7,929 nucleotides of DNA from UMGS1370 sp963557065 (GTDB lineage Bacteria; Bacillota; Clostridia; Lachnospirales; Lachnospiraceae): NCBI GenBank assembly GCA_963557065.1, contig CAUWCT010000037.1, positions 1 through 7,929 on the forward strand. The letters are read 5' to 3'. The stretch's first letter is position 1. Every line of letters begins with the position of its first letter. Below the pieces are notes generated by a model, which made no database searches, was not told the origin of the DNA, and saw nothing but the letters and a program-made list of their open reading frames with translations. Shown here in pieces: positions 1 through 6,632 of the stretch. The translations under genes were made by a program, and so were the position numbers.

Positions 1-734
1 CTACTGATGATGACAACGAGTATGAGCAGTACTGGTACTACTTAAGCAACAAGGGCGAGGCATTCAATGATGATGCTAAGGATACCGTTGTTCGTACCTG
101 GAATAAGGATAAGGGTGAATATGTCACAAGCAAAAATTACTCTGGTGCAACTGCAACCTCTGTATTCGGCGATGACATGTTCAGCGATGGAACTGTAGCA
201 GAGAACGTAGCAGCTAAGGTTATCAAGAATAAGACCTTCTTATTCGATGATAAGGGCCGTATGGTTACCGGTTTAGTTGAGATTTCTGGTGGTGCTGGCG
301 AAGTAGATGATAAGGGTATTGAGCGTCATGTTAACAGAGTTGGTGGTAAAGCTCTGATTGAGGGTATTTACTACTTCAGCACAGATGACGGCAGCCAGCA
401 GGGCGCTATGGCAACCGGTAAGGTTACCGTTGATGATGAAGGTGATAAGTACACCTACTACTTCGATAAGAGTGGTAAGGCTTATAAGAACACCTTAATC
501 AAGGGCGCTGTTTATGGCGCTGACGGAAGACGTCTGGAAGCAGAAGATGGCAGCAAGTATGAGTTAATTCCTGTTGAAAGAATTACTGACGAAAATGGCA
601 AGGAAGTGATTGCAGACGGCAGCCAGGTAATTGTAAACAGCAACGGTACTGTTAAGAGAAGCGCTTCCAAGATCGAGATCGACGGCGTTAAGTACAAAGT
701 TGTAGATTACGTTGCAAGCCCTATAGCTGAGTAA
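1..734 (+). CDS. C-terminal part of a cell-wall-binding repeat surface protein (5' end outside window)
   Basis: The frame is open from base 3 to the TAA at 732-734 and gives 243 residues; the start lies beyond the left edge, so the internal ATG at 177 is not the true start. The fragment carries degenerate aromatic/Gly repeats of the choline- or glucan-binding (CW_binding_1-like) type: YWYYLSNKGEAF near residues 10-21, FLFDDKGRMVTG near 79-90, IYYFSTDDG near 122-130 and YTYYFDKSGKAY near 150-161. Such repeats normally anchor secreted amidases, glucosidases or adhesins to cell-wall polymers. The last 65 residues or so are not obvious repeats, but contain DGSKYELI and IDGVKYKVV segments. No catalytic domain, LPXTG motif or membrane segment is visible in this part, so enzyme or adhesin identity cannot be told. 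Lysine is AAG in 20 of 23 codons, unlike the AAA-rich genes downstream, which may reflect high expression. It has its own terminator and is probably unrelated to the biosynthetic genes. Confidence 0.85.
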   Translation, partial: TDDDNEYEQYWYYLSNKGEAFNDDAKDTVVRTWNKDKGEYVTSKNYSGATATSVFGDDMFSDGTVAENVAAKVIKNKTFLFDDKGRMVTGLVEISGGAGEVDDKGIERHVNRVGGKALIEGIYYFSTDDGSQQGAMATGKVTVDDEGDKYTYYFDKSGKAYKNTLIKGAVYGADGRRLEAEDGSKYELIPVERITDENGKEVIADGSQVIVNSNGTVKRSASKIEIDGVKYKVVDYVASPIAE

Positions 735-775
735 TTTGTACATAAAACAGAAATGTTTTAAGGATTAAAGTAATT

Positions 776-827
776 AAAAAGATCGTTTGTTAAGAGAATC
801 TTCTCCTAGCAGGCGGTCTTTTTGTTT
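776..827 (+). terminator. Intrinsic terminator after the surface-protein gene
   Basis: AAAAAGATCG (776-785) pairs with CGGTCTTTTT (814-823), ten pairs with one G-T wobble. A small inner hairpin (GAGA-ATCT-TCTC, 794-805) lies in the loop. The T-run on the 3' arm continues as TTTTTGTTT. It lies about 40 bases after the stop codon and separates the surface-protein gene from leuB. The A-tract/T-tract symmetry means it could also stop transcription coming from the right. Confidence 0.8.
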
Positions 828-908
828 ACATGGGCGCTCCATAACCCCAATTTATAAAAAAGATTCCAAATTGCTATAGTGCAGTCTCAGGAAATCCCGA
901 TAGAATAG

Positions 909-937
909 TTGCAACTAACAGGTAAATGCGGTATTAT
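909..937 (+). promoter_or_regulatory. Sigma-A-type promoter of the leuB-ilvD-ilvB(-serC-serA) unit
   Basis: TTGCAA (909-914, consensus TTGACA) is separated by exactly 17 bases from TATTAT (932-937, consensus TATAAT). Transcription would begin near 943-946, leaving a leader of about 50 bases before the leuB start at 994. It is the only well-matched promoter I see between the upstream terminator and leuB. No T-box consensus (AGGGTGGNACCGCG-like), leader peptide or convincing CodY operator accompanies it, so the control mechanism is not visible. The call rests on consensus match only. Confidence 0.6.
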
Positions 938-977
938 GAAAAGAAACACATCTTGGAGATGAATTGTAGAGACAGAT

Positions 978-985
978 GGGAGGAG
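978..985 (+). promoter_or_regulatory. Ribosome binding site deciding the leuB start
   Basis: GGGAGGAG lies 8-10 bases before the ATG at 994, at a usable distance. The in-frame ATG at 976 would overlap this site and has only a weak GGAG (955-958) about 17 bases upstream. This supports 994 as the start. Confidence 0.75.
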
Positions 986-993
986 AGCAGAGT

Positions 994-2085
994 ATGGATG
1001 GTAAGATTACATTGATTCCAGGCGATGGAATCGGACCGGAAATAGTGGGGGAAGCAAAGAAAGTATTAGATAAGGTCGGAGAGGTTTACGGCCATACCTT
1101 TCACTATACAGAGATCTTAATGGGCGGATGTTCCATAGACGCATATGGGGTGCCGCTGACCGAAGAAGCTCTCCAGACAGCGAAAGAAAGCGACGGGGTA
1201 CTTCTGGGGGCGGTCGGAGGAAATGTAGGCAATTCCAGATGGTATGATGTGGCGCCAAACCTGCGGCCGGAGGCAGGCCTGTTGGCAATCCGCAAAGGGT
1301 TAAACTTATTTGCCAATATTCGTCCGGCTTACTTATATAAGGAACTGGCAGACGCCTGTCCATTGAAAAAAGAAATCATCGGCAATGGATTTGATATGGT
1401 CATTATGAGGGAGCTGACTGGCGGATTATATTTTGGAGACCGTTATACAAAAGAAGTAGACGGAGTGACGACAGCAGTCGATACGCTTACCTATAACGAA
1501 AACGAGATCCGCCAGATTGCAGTCAAGGCTTTTGAGATTGCCATGAAGCGCCGGAAGCAGGTAATCAGCGTGGATAAGGCCAATGTGCTGGATTCTTCCA
1601 GACTTTGGAGAAAGGTAGTTGAAGAAGTAGCAAAAGACTATCCGGAAGTAACGTTAAGTCATATGCTGGTTGATAACTGCGCCATGCAGTTAGTCATGAA
1701 TCCTGGCCAGTTTGACGTGGTTCTTACGGAAAATATGTTTGGAGACATTCTTTCTGACGAAGCCAGTATGATTACCGGATCCATTGGGATGCTGTCTTCC
1801 GCCAGTTTAAATGAAGGAAAATTCGGTATGTATGAGCCGAGCCATGGTTCAGCGCCGGATATTGCCGGAAAAGACATTGCAAATCCAATCGCAACCATTC
1901 TTTCCGCAGCCATGATGCTCCGGTATTCCTTTGATTTGGATAAAGAGGCGGCAGCGGTAGAGACGGCAGTAGAAGAGATATTAAAAGAAGGATTCCGCAC
2001 AGCAGATATTATGGCAGAAGGATGCAGAAAAGTCGGCACTGTCCAGATGGGCACACTGATTGCAGATAAAATAAGGAGGCAGTAA
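994..2085 (+). CDS. leuB: 3-isopropylmalate dehydrogenase (LeuB)
   Basis: This cytoplasmic enzyme of leucine synthesis oxidises and decarboxylates (2R,3S)-3-isopropylmalate to 2-oxoisocaproate with NAD+. From the ATG at 994 the protein is 363 residues, normal for the family, and begins MDGKITLIPGDGIGPEI, the classic LeuB N-terminus. Visible motifs: substrate-binding arginines R100 and R110 in IRKGLNLFANIRP, R139 in MRELTGGLYFG with Y146, K195 in VDKANVLDSSRLWR, metal-binding D227, D251 and D255 (the last two in NMFGDILSDEAS), and the NAD-binding EPSHGSAPDIAGKDIANP stretch from E281. D289 in that stretch suggests NAD rather than NADP. The in-frame ATG at 976 would add MGGEQS but lacks a proper ribosome binding site. 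It is the first gene of the unit, two bases before ilvD. Related isocitrate or tartrate dehydrogenases are possible in this superfamily, but the motifs and neighbours favour LeuB. leuA, leuC and leuD are not in the window. Confidence 0.96.
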   Translation: MDGKITLIPGDGIGPEIVGEAKKVLDKVGEVYGHTFHYTEILMGGCSIDAYGVPLTEEALQTAKESDGVLLGAVGGNVGNSRWYDVAPNLRPEAGLLAIRKGLNLFANIRPAYLYKELADACPLKKEIIGNGFDMVIMRELTGGLYFGDRYTKEVDGVTTAVDTLTYNENEIRQIAVKAFEIAMKRRKQVISVDKANVLDSSRLWRKVVEEVAKDYPEVTLSHMLVDNCAMQLVMNPGQFDVVLTENMFGDILSDEASMITGSIGMLSSASLNEGKFGMYEPSHGSAPDIAGKDIANPIATILSAAMMLRYSFDLDKEAAAVETAVEEILKEGFRTADIMAEGCRKVGTVQMGTLIADKIRRQ

Positions 2086-2087
2086 TT

Positions 2088-3752
2088 ATGAAAAGTGATG
2101 CAGTAAAGTCAGGGATGCAGCAGGCGCCCCACCGTTCGTTATTTAATGCGCTGGGAATGACCCAGGAGGAGTTAAAAAAACCGTTAGTTGGAATTGTGAG
2201 TTCTTATAACGAGATTGTTCCAGGACATATGAATCTGGATAAGATTGTGGAAGCTGTTAAGCTGGGCGTTGCCATGGCAGGCGGAACTCCGGTCGTATTT
2301 CCGGCGATTGCAGTCTGTGATGGAATCGCTATGGGGCACGTAGGAATGAAATATTCCCTGGTTACCAGAGATCTGATTGCAGATTCTACCGAGTGCATGG
2401 CTCTGGCCCACCAGTTCGACGCTCTGGTTATGGTTCCAAACTGCGATAAAAATGTACCTGGACTTTTAATGGCAGCAGCCAGAGTGAATATCCCGACCGT
2501 ATTTGTCAGCGGCGGTCCGATGTTAGCTGGTCATGTAAAAGGCCAGAAGCGCAGTCTTTCCAGTATGTTTGAAGCAGTGGGTTCCTATGCGGCAGGCACC
2601 ATGACGGAAGACGATGTACGGGAATTTGAAGAAAAGGTATGCCCAACCTGCGGTTCCTGCTCTGGTATGTATACAGCCAACAGCATGAACTGCCTGACTG
2701 AGGTTCTGGGAATGGGACTTCGCGGAAACGGCACCATTCCGGCAGTGTACTCGGAGAGAATTAAGCTGGCAAAGCACGCCGGCATGGCTGTTATGGAGAT
2801 GTACCGCCAGAACATCCGTCCAAGAGACATTATGACAGAGGCGGCATTTCGGAATGCCCTGACTATGGATATGGCGTTAGGCTGCTCCACCAACAGTATG
2901 CTTCATCTGCCGGCCATTGCCCATGAAGCAGGCGTGGACTTAAATGTAGATATTGCCAATGAAATCAGTGCAAAGACCCCGAATCTGTGTCACCTGGCTC
3001 CGGCAGGCCCTACTTATATGGAAGATTTAAACGAGGCAGGCGGTATTTACGCAGTTATGCATGAGATCAGCAAACTGGGACTTTTAAATCTGGACTGCAT
3101 GACCGTTACCGGAAAGACGGTTGGGGAAAACATCAAAAATTGTGTAAACTTAAATCCGGAAGTCATCCGTCCTGTGGAAAACCCATACAGCAAAACTGGC
3201 GGCATTGCAATTTTAAGAGGCAACTTAGCTCCGGATTCCTGCGTTGTAAAGAGATCGGCTGTGGCTCCTGAAATGTTAAAGCATGAAGGGCCTGCAAGAG
3301 TATTTGAATGTGAAGAAGACGCCATCGCGGCAATCAAGGGCGGAAAGATTGTGGCAGGCGACGTAGTAGTGATCCGTTATGAGGGACCAAAGGGCGGACC
3401 AGGTATGAGAGAAATGTTAAATCCGACTTCCGCCATTGCCGGAATGGGACTGGGTTCCACCGTTGCCCTGATTACAGACGGACGTTTCTCCGGCGCATCC
3501 AGAGGCGCGTCCATCGGCCATGTTTCTCCGGAAGCAGCAGTAGGCGGCCCCATTGCCCTGGTACAGGAAGGCGACATCATTTCCATTGACATTGACAATC
3601 ACCAGCTGAACGTTATGGTATCCGAAGAAGAACTGGAAGCAAGAAGGGCAAACTGGCAGCCGAGAGAACCAAAAGTTACAACCGGTTATCTGGCGCGTTA
3701 CGCAAGTCTGGTTACTTCGGCAGACAAAGGAGCGGTGCTGCAGTCAAAATAA
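2088..3752 (+). CDS. ilvD: Dihydroxyacid dehydratase (IlvD)
   Basis: This iron-sulfur enzyme dehydrates 2,3-dihydroxyisovalerate and 2,3-dihydroxy-3-methylvalerate to the 2-oxo acid precursors of valine/leucine and isoleucine. The 554 residues match the shorter, Bacillus-like members of the IlvD/Edd family. Landmarks: APHRSLFNALGM at 13-24, AVCDGIAMGHVGMKYSL at 75-91, PNCDKNVPG at 117-125, CPTCGSCSGM at 185-194, GCSTNS at 265-270, YEGPKGGPGM at 431-440 and ITDGRFSGASRG at 462-473. C119 and a cysteine of the 185-191 cluster are the expected cluster ligands, and C77 is a third candidate. A serine in the GRFSGAS loop has been proposed as catalytic base in the family. The related phosphogluconate dehydratase (Edd) is unlikely given the neighbours. 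The ribosome binding site AAGGAGG (2073-2079) lies inside the end of leuB and the gap is only two bases, so translation is probably coupled. Confidence 0.97.
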   Translation: MKSDAVKSGMQQAPHRSLFNALGMTQEELKKPLVGIVSSYNEIVPGHMNLDKIVEAVKLGVAMAGGTPVVFPAIAVCDGIAMGHVGMKYSLVTRDLIADSTECMALAHQFDALVMVPNCDKNVPGLLMAAARVNIPTVFVSGGPMLAGHVKGQKRSLSSMFEAVGSYAAGTMTEDDVREFEEKVCPTCGSCSGMYTANSMNCLTEVLGMGLRGNGTIPAVYSERIKLAKHAGMAVMEMYRQNIRPRDIMTEAAFRNALTMDMALGCSTNSMLHLPAIAHEAGVDLNVDIANEISAKTPNLCHLAPAGPTYMEDLNEAGGIYAVMHEISKLGLLNLDCMTVTGKTVGENIKNCVNLNPEVIRPVENPYSKTGGIAILRGNLAPDSCVVKRSAVAPEMLKHEGPARVFECEEDAIAAIKGGKIVAGDVVVIRYEGPKGGPGMREMLNPTSAIAGMGLGSTVALITDGRFSGASRGASIGHVSPEAAVGGPIALVQEGDIISIDIDNHQLNVMVSEEELEARRANWQPREPKVTTGYLARYASLVTSADKGAVLQSK

Positions 3753-3774
3753 GAGAAGAAAGGAAACCCAGCCA

Positions 3775-5457
3775 ATGAGTAAAATGACAGGTGCAGAGAT
3801 TGTAATCGAGTGTTTAAAAGAGCAGGGCGTGGATACGGTGTTTGGCTATCCAGGCGGGGCTATTTTAAATATTTATGATGCGTTATATAGACACCAGGAT
3901 GAAATTACCCACATCCTTACTTCCCATGAACAGGGCGCTTCCCACGCGGCTGACGGTTATGCCAGGGCAACCGGAAAAGTAGGAGTCTGCCTGGCGACAT
4001 CCGGACCAGGGGCGACAAACCTGGTTACCGGCATTGCAACTGCCCAGATGGATTCGATTCCGGTTGTGGCCATTACCTGTAACGTAGGAGTAAGCCTGCT
4101 GGGAAAAGACAGCTTCCAGGAAATTGATATTGCCGGCGTTACGATGCCGATTACCAAATACAATTTTATTGTAAAAGACGTAACCAGGCTGGCGGCTACC
4201 ATCCGCAGGGCCTTTACCATTGCCCGTTCCGGACGGCCAGGTCCGGTATTAATCGATATTACCAAGGATGTAACTGCCGCCGAGTATGATTATGAATATC
4301 AGGCGCCGGAAGAAGTCAGCCCCCAGACAGACACCATTACAGAAGAAGATATAGAGAAAGCCCTGGAACTGATCCGCAACAGCCAGAAACCGTTTATCTT
4401 TGCAGGCGGCGGCGCGGTTATCTCCAATGCGTCCGATGAATTAAAGGCATTTGCCCACAAAATCCAGGCGCCGGTAGCAGACAGCCTGATGGGAAAAGGC
4501 GCTTTTGACGGTACGGACCCGCTGTATACTGGTATGGTTGGAATGCATGGAACCAAGACGTCCAACTTTGGATTTACGGAATGCGACCTCCTGATTGTAG
4601 TGGGAGCAAGATTCAGCGACCGGGTAACCGGAAATGCTTCCAAGTTTGCAAAAAATGCGAAAATCCTTCAGATTGATGTAGACGCGGCAGAAATTAATAA
4701 AAACATCCAGACCTACGCCAGTATTATTGGAGACGCCAAAGTGGTCTTAAGAAAACTCAATGCCCGTCTGGACCCTATGAACCATGACGAATGGATTATG
4801 CACATTGAGCGTTTAAAAGATATGTATCCATTGCGCTATGATAAGAGCCAGCTGACCGGTCCGTTTATTATGGAAAAGATTTATGAAATCACAGACGGAG
4901 ATGCCATTATTACAACGGAAGTAGGGCAGAACCAGATGTGGGCGGCCCAGTATTATAAGTACAAAAAGCCCAGAACCCTGCTTACGTCAGGTGGACTTGG
5001 CACCATGGGATACGGTCTGGGAGCAGCTCTTGGAGCAAAGATGGGATGTAAGGACAAGCTGGTAGTCAACATTGCAGGAGACGGCTGTTTCCGTATGAAT
5101 ATGAACGAGCTGGCCACAGCAACCCGCTACAACATTCCGTTTATTGAAGTCATTATGAACAATCACGTGCTGGGTATGGTCCGTCAGTGGCAGAACCTGT
5201 TCTATGGAAAACGGTATTCACATACAGTATTAAATGATACAGTGGATTTTGTGAAACTGGCAGAGGCCATGGGGGCAAAAGCCTATCGGGTAGAGAAAAA
5301 AGAAGAATTTGAGCCGGTATTCAGAGAAGCGGTTTCTCTGAATATTCCAGTTGTCATCGACTGCCAGATACCATGCGACGACAAAGTATTTCCAATGGTA
5401 TCGCCAGGAGCGCCGATTTCGGACGTATTTGACGACGTGGACTTAAAGATTGAGTAA
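3775..5457 (+). CDS. ilvB: Acetolactate synthase large (catalytic) subunit, biosynthetic type
   Basis: This ThDP- and FAD-dependent enzyme condenses two pyruvates to 2-acetolactate, or pyruvate with 2-oxobutyrate to 2-aceto-2-hydroxybutyrate, the first common step of branched-chain amino acid synthesis. The 560 residues are normal for the large subunit. The N-terminal ThDP (PYR) domain has FGYPGGAILNIYDALY (23-38) and the ThDP-activating E52 in SHEQGASHAADGYARATGK, then TSGPGATNLVTGIATAQMDS. FQEIDI lies at 114-119. The central domain has GMHGTKTSNF and VGARFSDRVTGN (276-287); this replaces the GYDPIEYDP-like stretch I recall from catabolic AlsS and points to the biosynthetic type. The C-terminal ThDP domain has GDG at 435-437 and NN at 462-463, ligating Mg-diphosphate. 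AAAGGA (3759-3764) is the ribosome binding site, 22 bases after ilvD. No small regulatory subunit gene follows; serC does. Other ThDP enzymes such as glyoxylate carboligase are much less likely beside leuB and ilvD. Confidence 0.95.
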   Translation: MSKMTGAEIVIECLKEQGVDTVFGYPGGAILNIYDALYRHQDEITHILTSHEQGASHAADGYARATGKVGVCLATSGPGATNLVTGIATAQMDSIPVVAITCNVGVSLLGKDSFQEIDIAGVTMPITKYNFIVKDVTRLAATIRRAFTIARSGRPGPVLIDITKDVTAAEYDYEYQAPEEVSPQTDTITEEDIEKALELIRNSQKPFIFAGGGAVISNASDELKAFAHKIQAPVADSLMGKGAFDGTDPLYTGMVGMHGTKTSNFGFTECDLLIVVGARFSDRVTGNASKFAKNAKILQIDVDAAEINKNIQTYASIIGDAKVVLRKLNARLDPMNHDEWIMHIERLKDMYPLRYDKSQLTGPFIMEKIYEITDGDAIITTEVGQNQMWAAQYYKYKKPRTLLTSGGLGTMGYGLGAALGAKMGCKDKLVVNIAGDGCFRMNMNELATATRYNIPFIEVIMNNHVLGMVRQWQNLFYGKRYSHTVLNDTVDFVKLAEAMGAKAYRVEKKEEFEPVFREAVSLNIPVVIDCQIPCDDKVFPMVSPGAPISDVFDDVDLKIE

Positions 5458-5524
5458 TTCCCTGACGGGTCTATGAAAAAGCTTAAGGCAAAATAAAAAG
5501 GAAAAGAAAGAGGAGGAAAAAGGT

Positions 5525-6610
5525 ATGAGCAGAGTATATAACTTTTCAGCCGGACCGGCAGTTCTGCCGGAAGAGGTTCTGCAGGAAGCGGCAGATGAGA
5601 TGTTAGATTACAGAGGATGCGGAATGTCCGTTATGGAGATGAGCCATCGATCTAAAATGTTTGAAGAGATCATCCATACTGCGGAAGCCGACTTAAGGGA
5701 GCTGATGGGAATTCCATCCAACTACAGGGTATTGTTCCTTCAGGGCGGCGCCAGCCAGCAGTTTGCCATGATTCCCATGAACTTTATGAAAAATAAAGTG
5801 GCAGACTATATCATTACCGGCCAGTGGGCGAAAAAAGCCTTTGCAGAAGCTAAATTGTATGGCCAGGCAAACGCAGTGGCATCCAGCGCGGATAAGACGT
5901 TCTCTTATATACCGGACTGCTCAGACCTTCCCATTTCTGAAAATGCAGACTACGTGTATATCTGTGAAAACAATACCATTTACGGTACGAAATTTAAAAC
6001 TCTTCCCAATACCAAGGGAAAACCATTGGTAGCAGACGTTTCTTCCTGCTTCCTGTCGGAACCGGTTGAGGTAGAAAAATACGCTATGCTTTACGGCGGC
6101 GCCCAGAAAAACGTCGGACCGGCAGGCGTTGTAATCGCCATCATCAGGGAAGACATGATTACAGAGGACGTTCTTCCTGGAACGCCGACTATGCTGCGCT
6201 ATAAGACCCACGCAGACGCAGAATCTCTTTACAATACGCCGCCGGCATACGGTATCTATATGTGCGGCAAGGTATTCCAGTGGTTAAAGAGAAAAGGCGG
6301 TCTGTCTGCAATGAAGGAGTATAACGAAAAGAAGGCAAAACTTCTGTATGACTTCTTAGATCAGAGCCAGATGTTTAAGGGCACAGTGGAAAAGAAGGAT
6401 CGTTCCCTGATGAATGTTCCGTTTGTAACCGGAGATTCGGACTTAGACGCATTATTTGTAAAAGAATCCAAGGCCGCTGGTCTTGAAAATCTGAAAGGAC
6501 ACCGGACCGTAGGCGGCATGAGAGCCAGCATTTACAATGCAATGCCAATGGCAGGCGTAGAAAAGCTGGTAACCTTTATGGAAGATTTTGAAAAGAAAAA
6601 TCGCAAATAA
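5525..6610 (+). CDS. serC: Phosphoserine aminotransferase (SerC)
   Basis: This PLP enzyme transfers the amino group of glutamate to 3-phosphohydroxypyruvate to give O-phosphoserine, the second step of serine synthesis; the same enzyme often serves pyridoxal phosphate synthesis. The 361 residues equal the usual family length. The N-terminus YNFSAGPAVLPEEVL is characteristic. Further marks: GGASQQF at 74-80 (phosphate and cofactor binding), W101 in ITGQWAKKA, DVSSCFLSEP from D171, and the Schiff-base lysine K195 in YGGAQKNVGPAGV. The C-terminal GHRTVGGMRASIYNAMP is also typical. The start is supported by AGGAGG (5511-5516), eight bases before the ATG. It lies 67 bases after ilvB with no terminator between them and 22 bases before serA, the preceding enzyme of the pathway. 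A serB-type phosphatase is not in the window. Confidence 0.97.
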   Translation: MSRVYNFSAGPAVLPEEVLQEAADEMLDYRGCGMSVMEMSHRSKMFEEIIHTAEADLRELMGIPSNYRVLFLQGGASQQFAMIPMNFMKNKVADYIITGQWAKKAFAEAKLYGQANAVASSADKTFSYIPDCSDLPISENADYVYICENNTIYGTKFKTLPNTKGKPLVADVSSCFLSEPVEVEKYAMLYGGAQKNVGPAGVVIAIIREDMITEDVLPGTPTMLRYKTHADAESLYNTPPAYGIYMCGKVFQWLKRKGGLSAMKEYNEKKAKLLYDFLDQSQMFKGTVEKKDRSLMNVPFVTGDSDLDALFVKESKAAGLENLKGHRTVGGMRASIYNAMPMAGVEKLVTFMEDFEKKNRK

Positions 6611-6617
6611 TGGTCAT

Positions 6618-6624
6618 AAGGAGG
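6618..6624 (+). promoter_or_regulatory. Ribosome binding site deciding the serA start
   Basis: A full AAGGAGG lies eight bases before the ATG at 6633. An upstream in-frame ATG at 6588 falls inside the end of serC, would add 15 poorly conserved-looking residues, and has no comparable site. This supports 6633. Confidence 0.85.
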
Positions 6625-6632
6625 AGAAAATT

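Noticed and set aside
849..863. AT-rich stretch AATTTATAAAAAAGA resembling a CodY box
   Set aside because: About five mismatches to the 15-base consensus in an AT-rich region, and it lies well upstream of the -35 element.
949..961. Small hairpin CATCT-TGG-AGATG in the leuB leader
   Set aside because: Only five pairs with a three-base loop and no alternative partner visible; too weak to call a regulatory RNA.
976..993. Upstream ATG as the start of leuB
   Set aside because: It would overlap the Shine-Dalgarno sequence serving 994, has no well-placed site of its own, and adds residues before the conserved MDGKITLIPGDG start.
1659..2054. Long open frames on the minus strand inside leuB, and similar ones inside ilvD, ilvB and serA (for example 3957-4265 and 6698-7087)
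   Set aside because: They lie opposite strongly conserved genes, have no ribosome binding sites or recognisable domains, and are explained by codon bias of the sense genes.
5429..5458. Possible weak promoter before serC: TTGACG, 18 bases, AGTAAT (5453-5458)
   Set aside because: The -35 is good but the -10 is poor and overlaps the ilvB stop codon. An alternative pair (TTGAGT/TATGAA) is equally weak. It is not strong enough to list, though an internal promoter remains possible.
5473..5496. Tiny ORF MKKLKAK between ilvB and serC
   Set aside because: Seven codons with no clear ribosome binding site; chance is the simplest explanation.
6588..6632. Upstream ATG as the start of serA, overlapping serC
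   Set aside because: A perfect AAGGAGG stands eight bases before 6633, and the protein from there begins as expected for the family.
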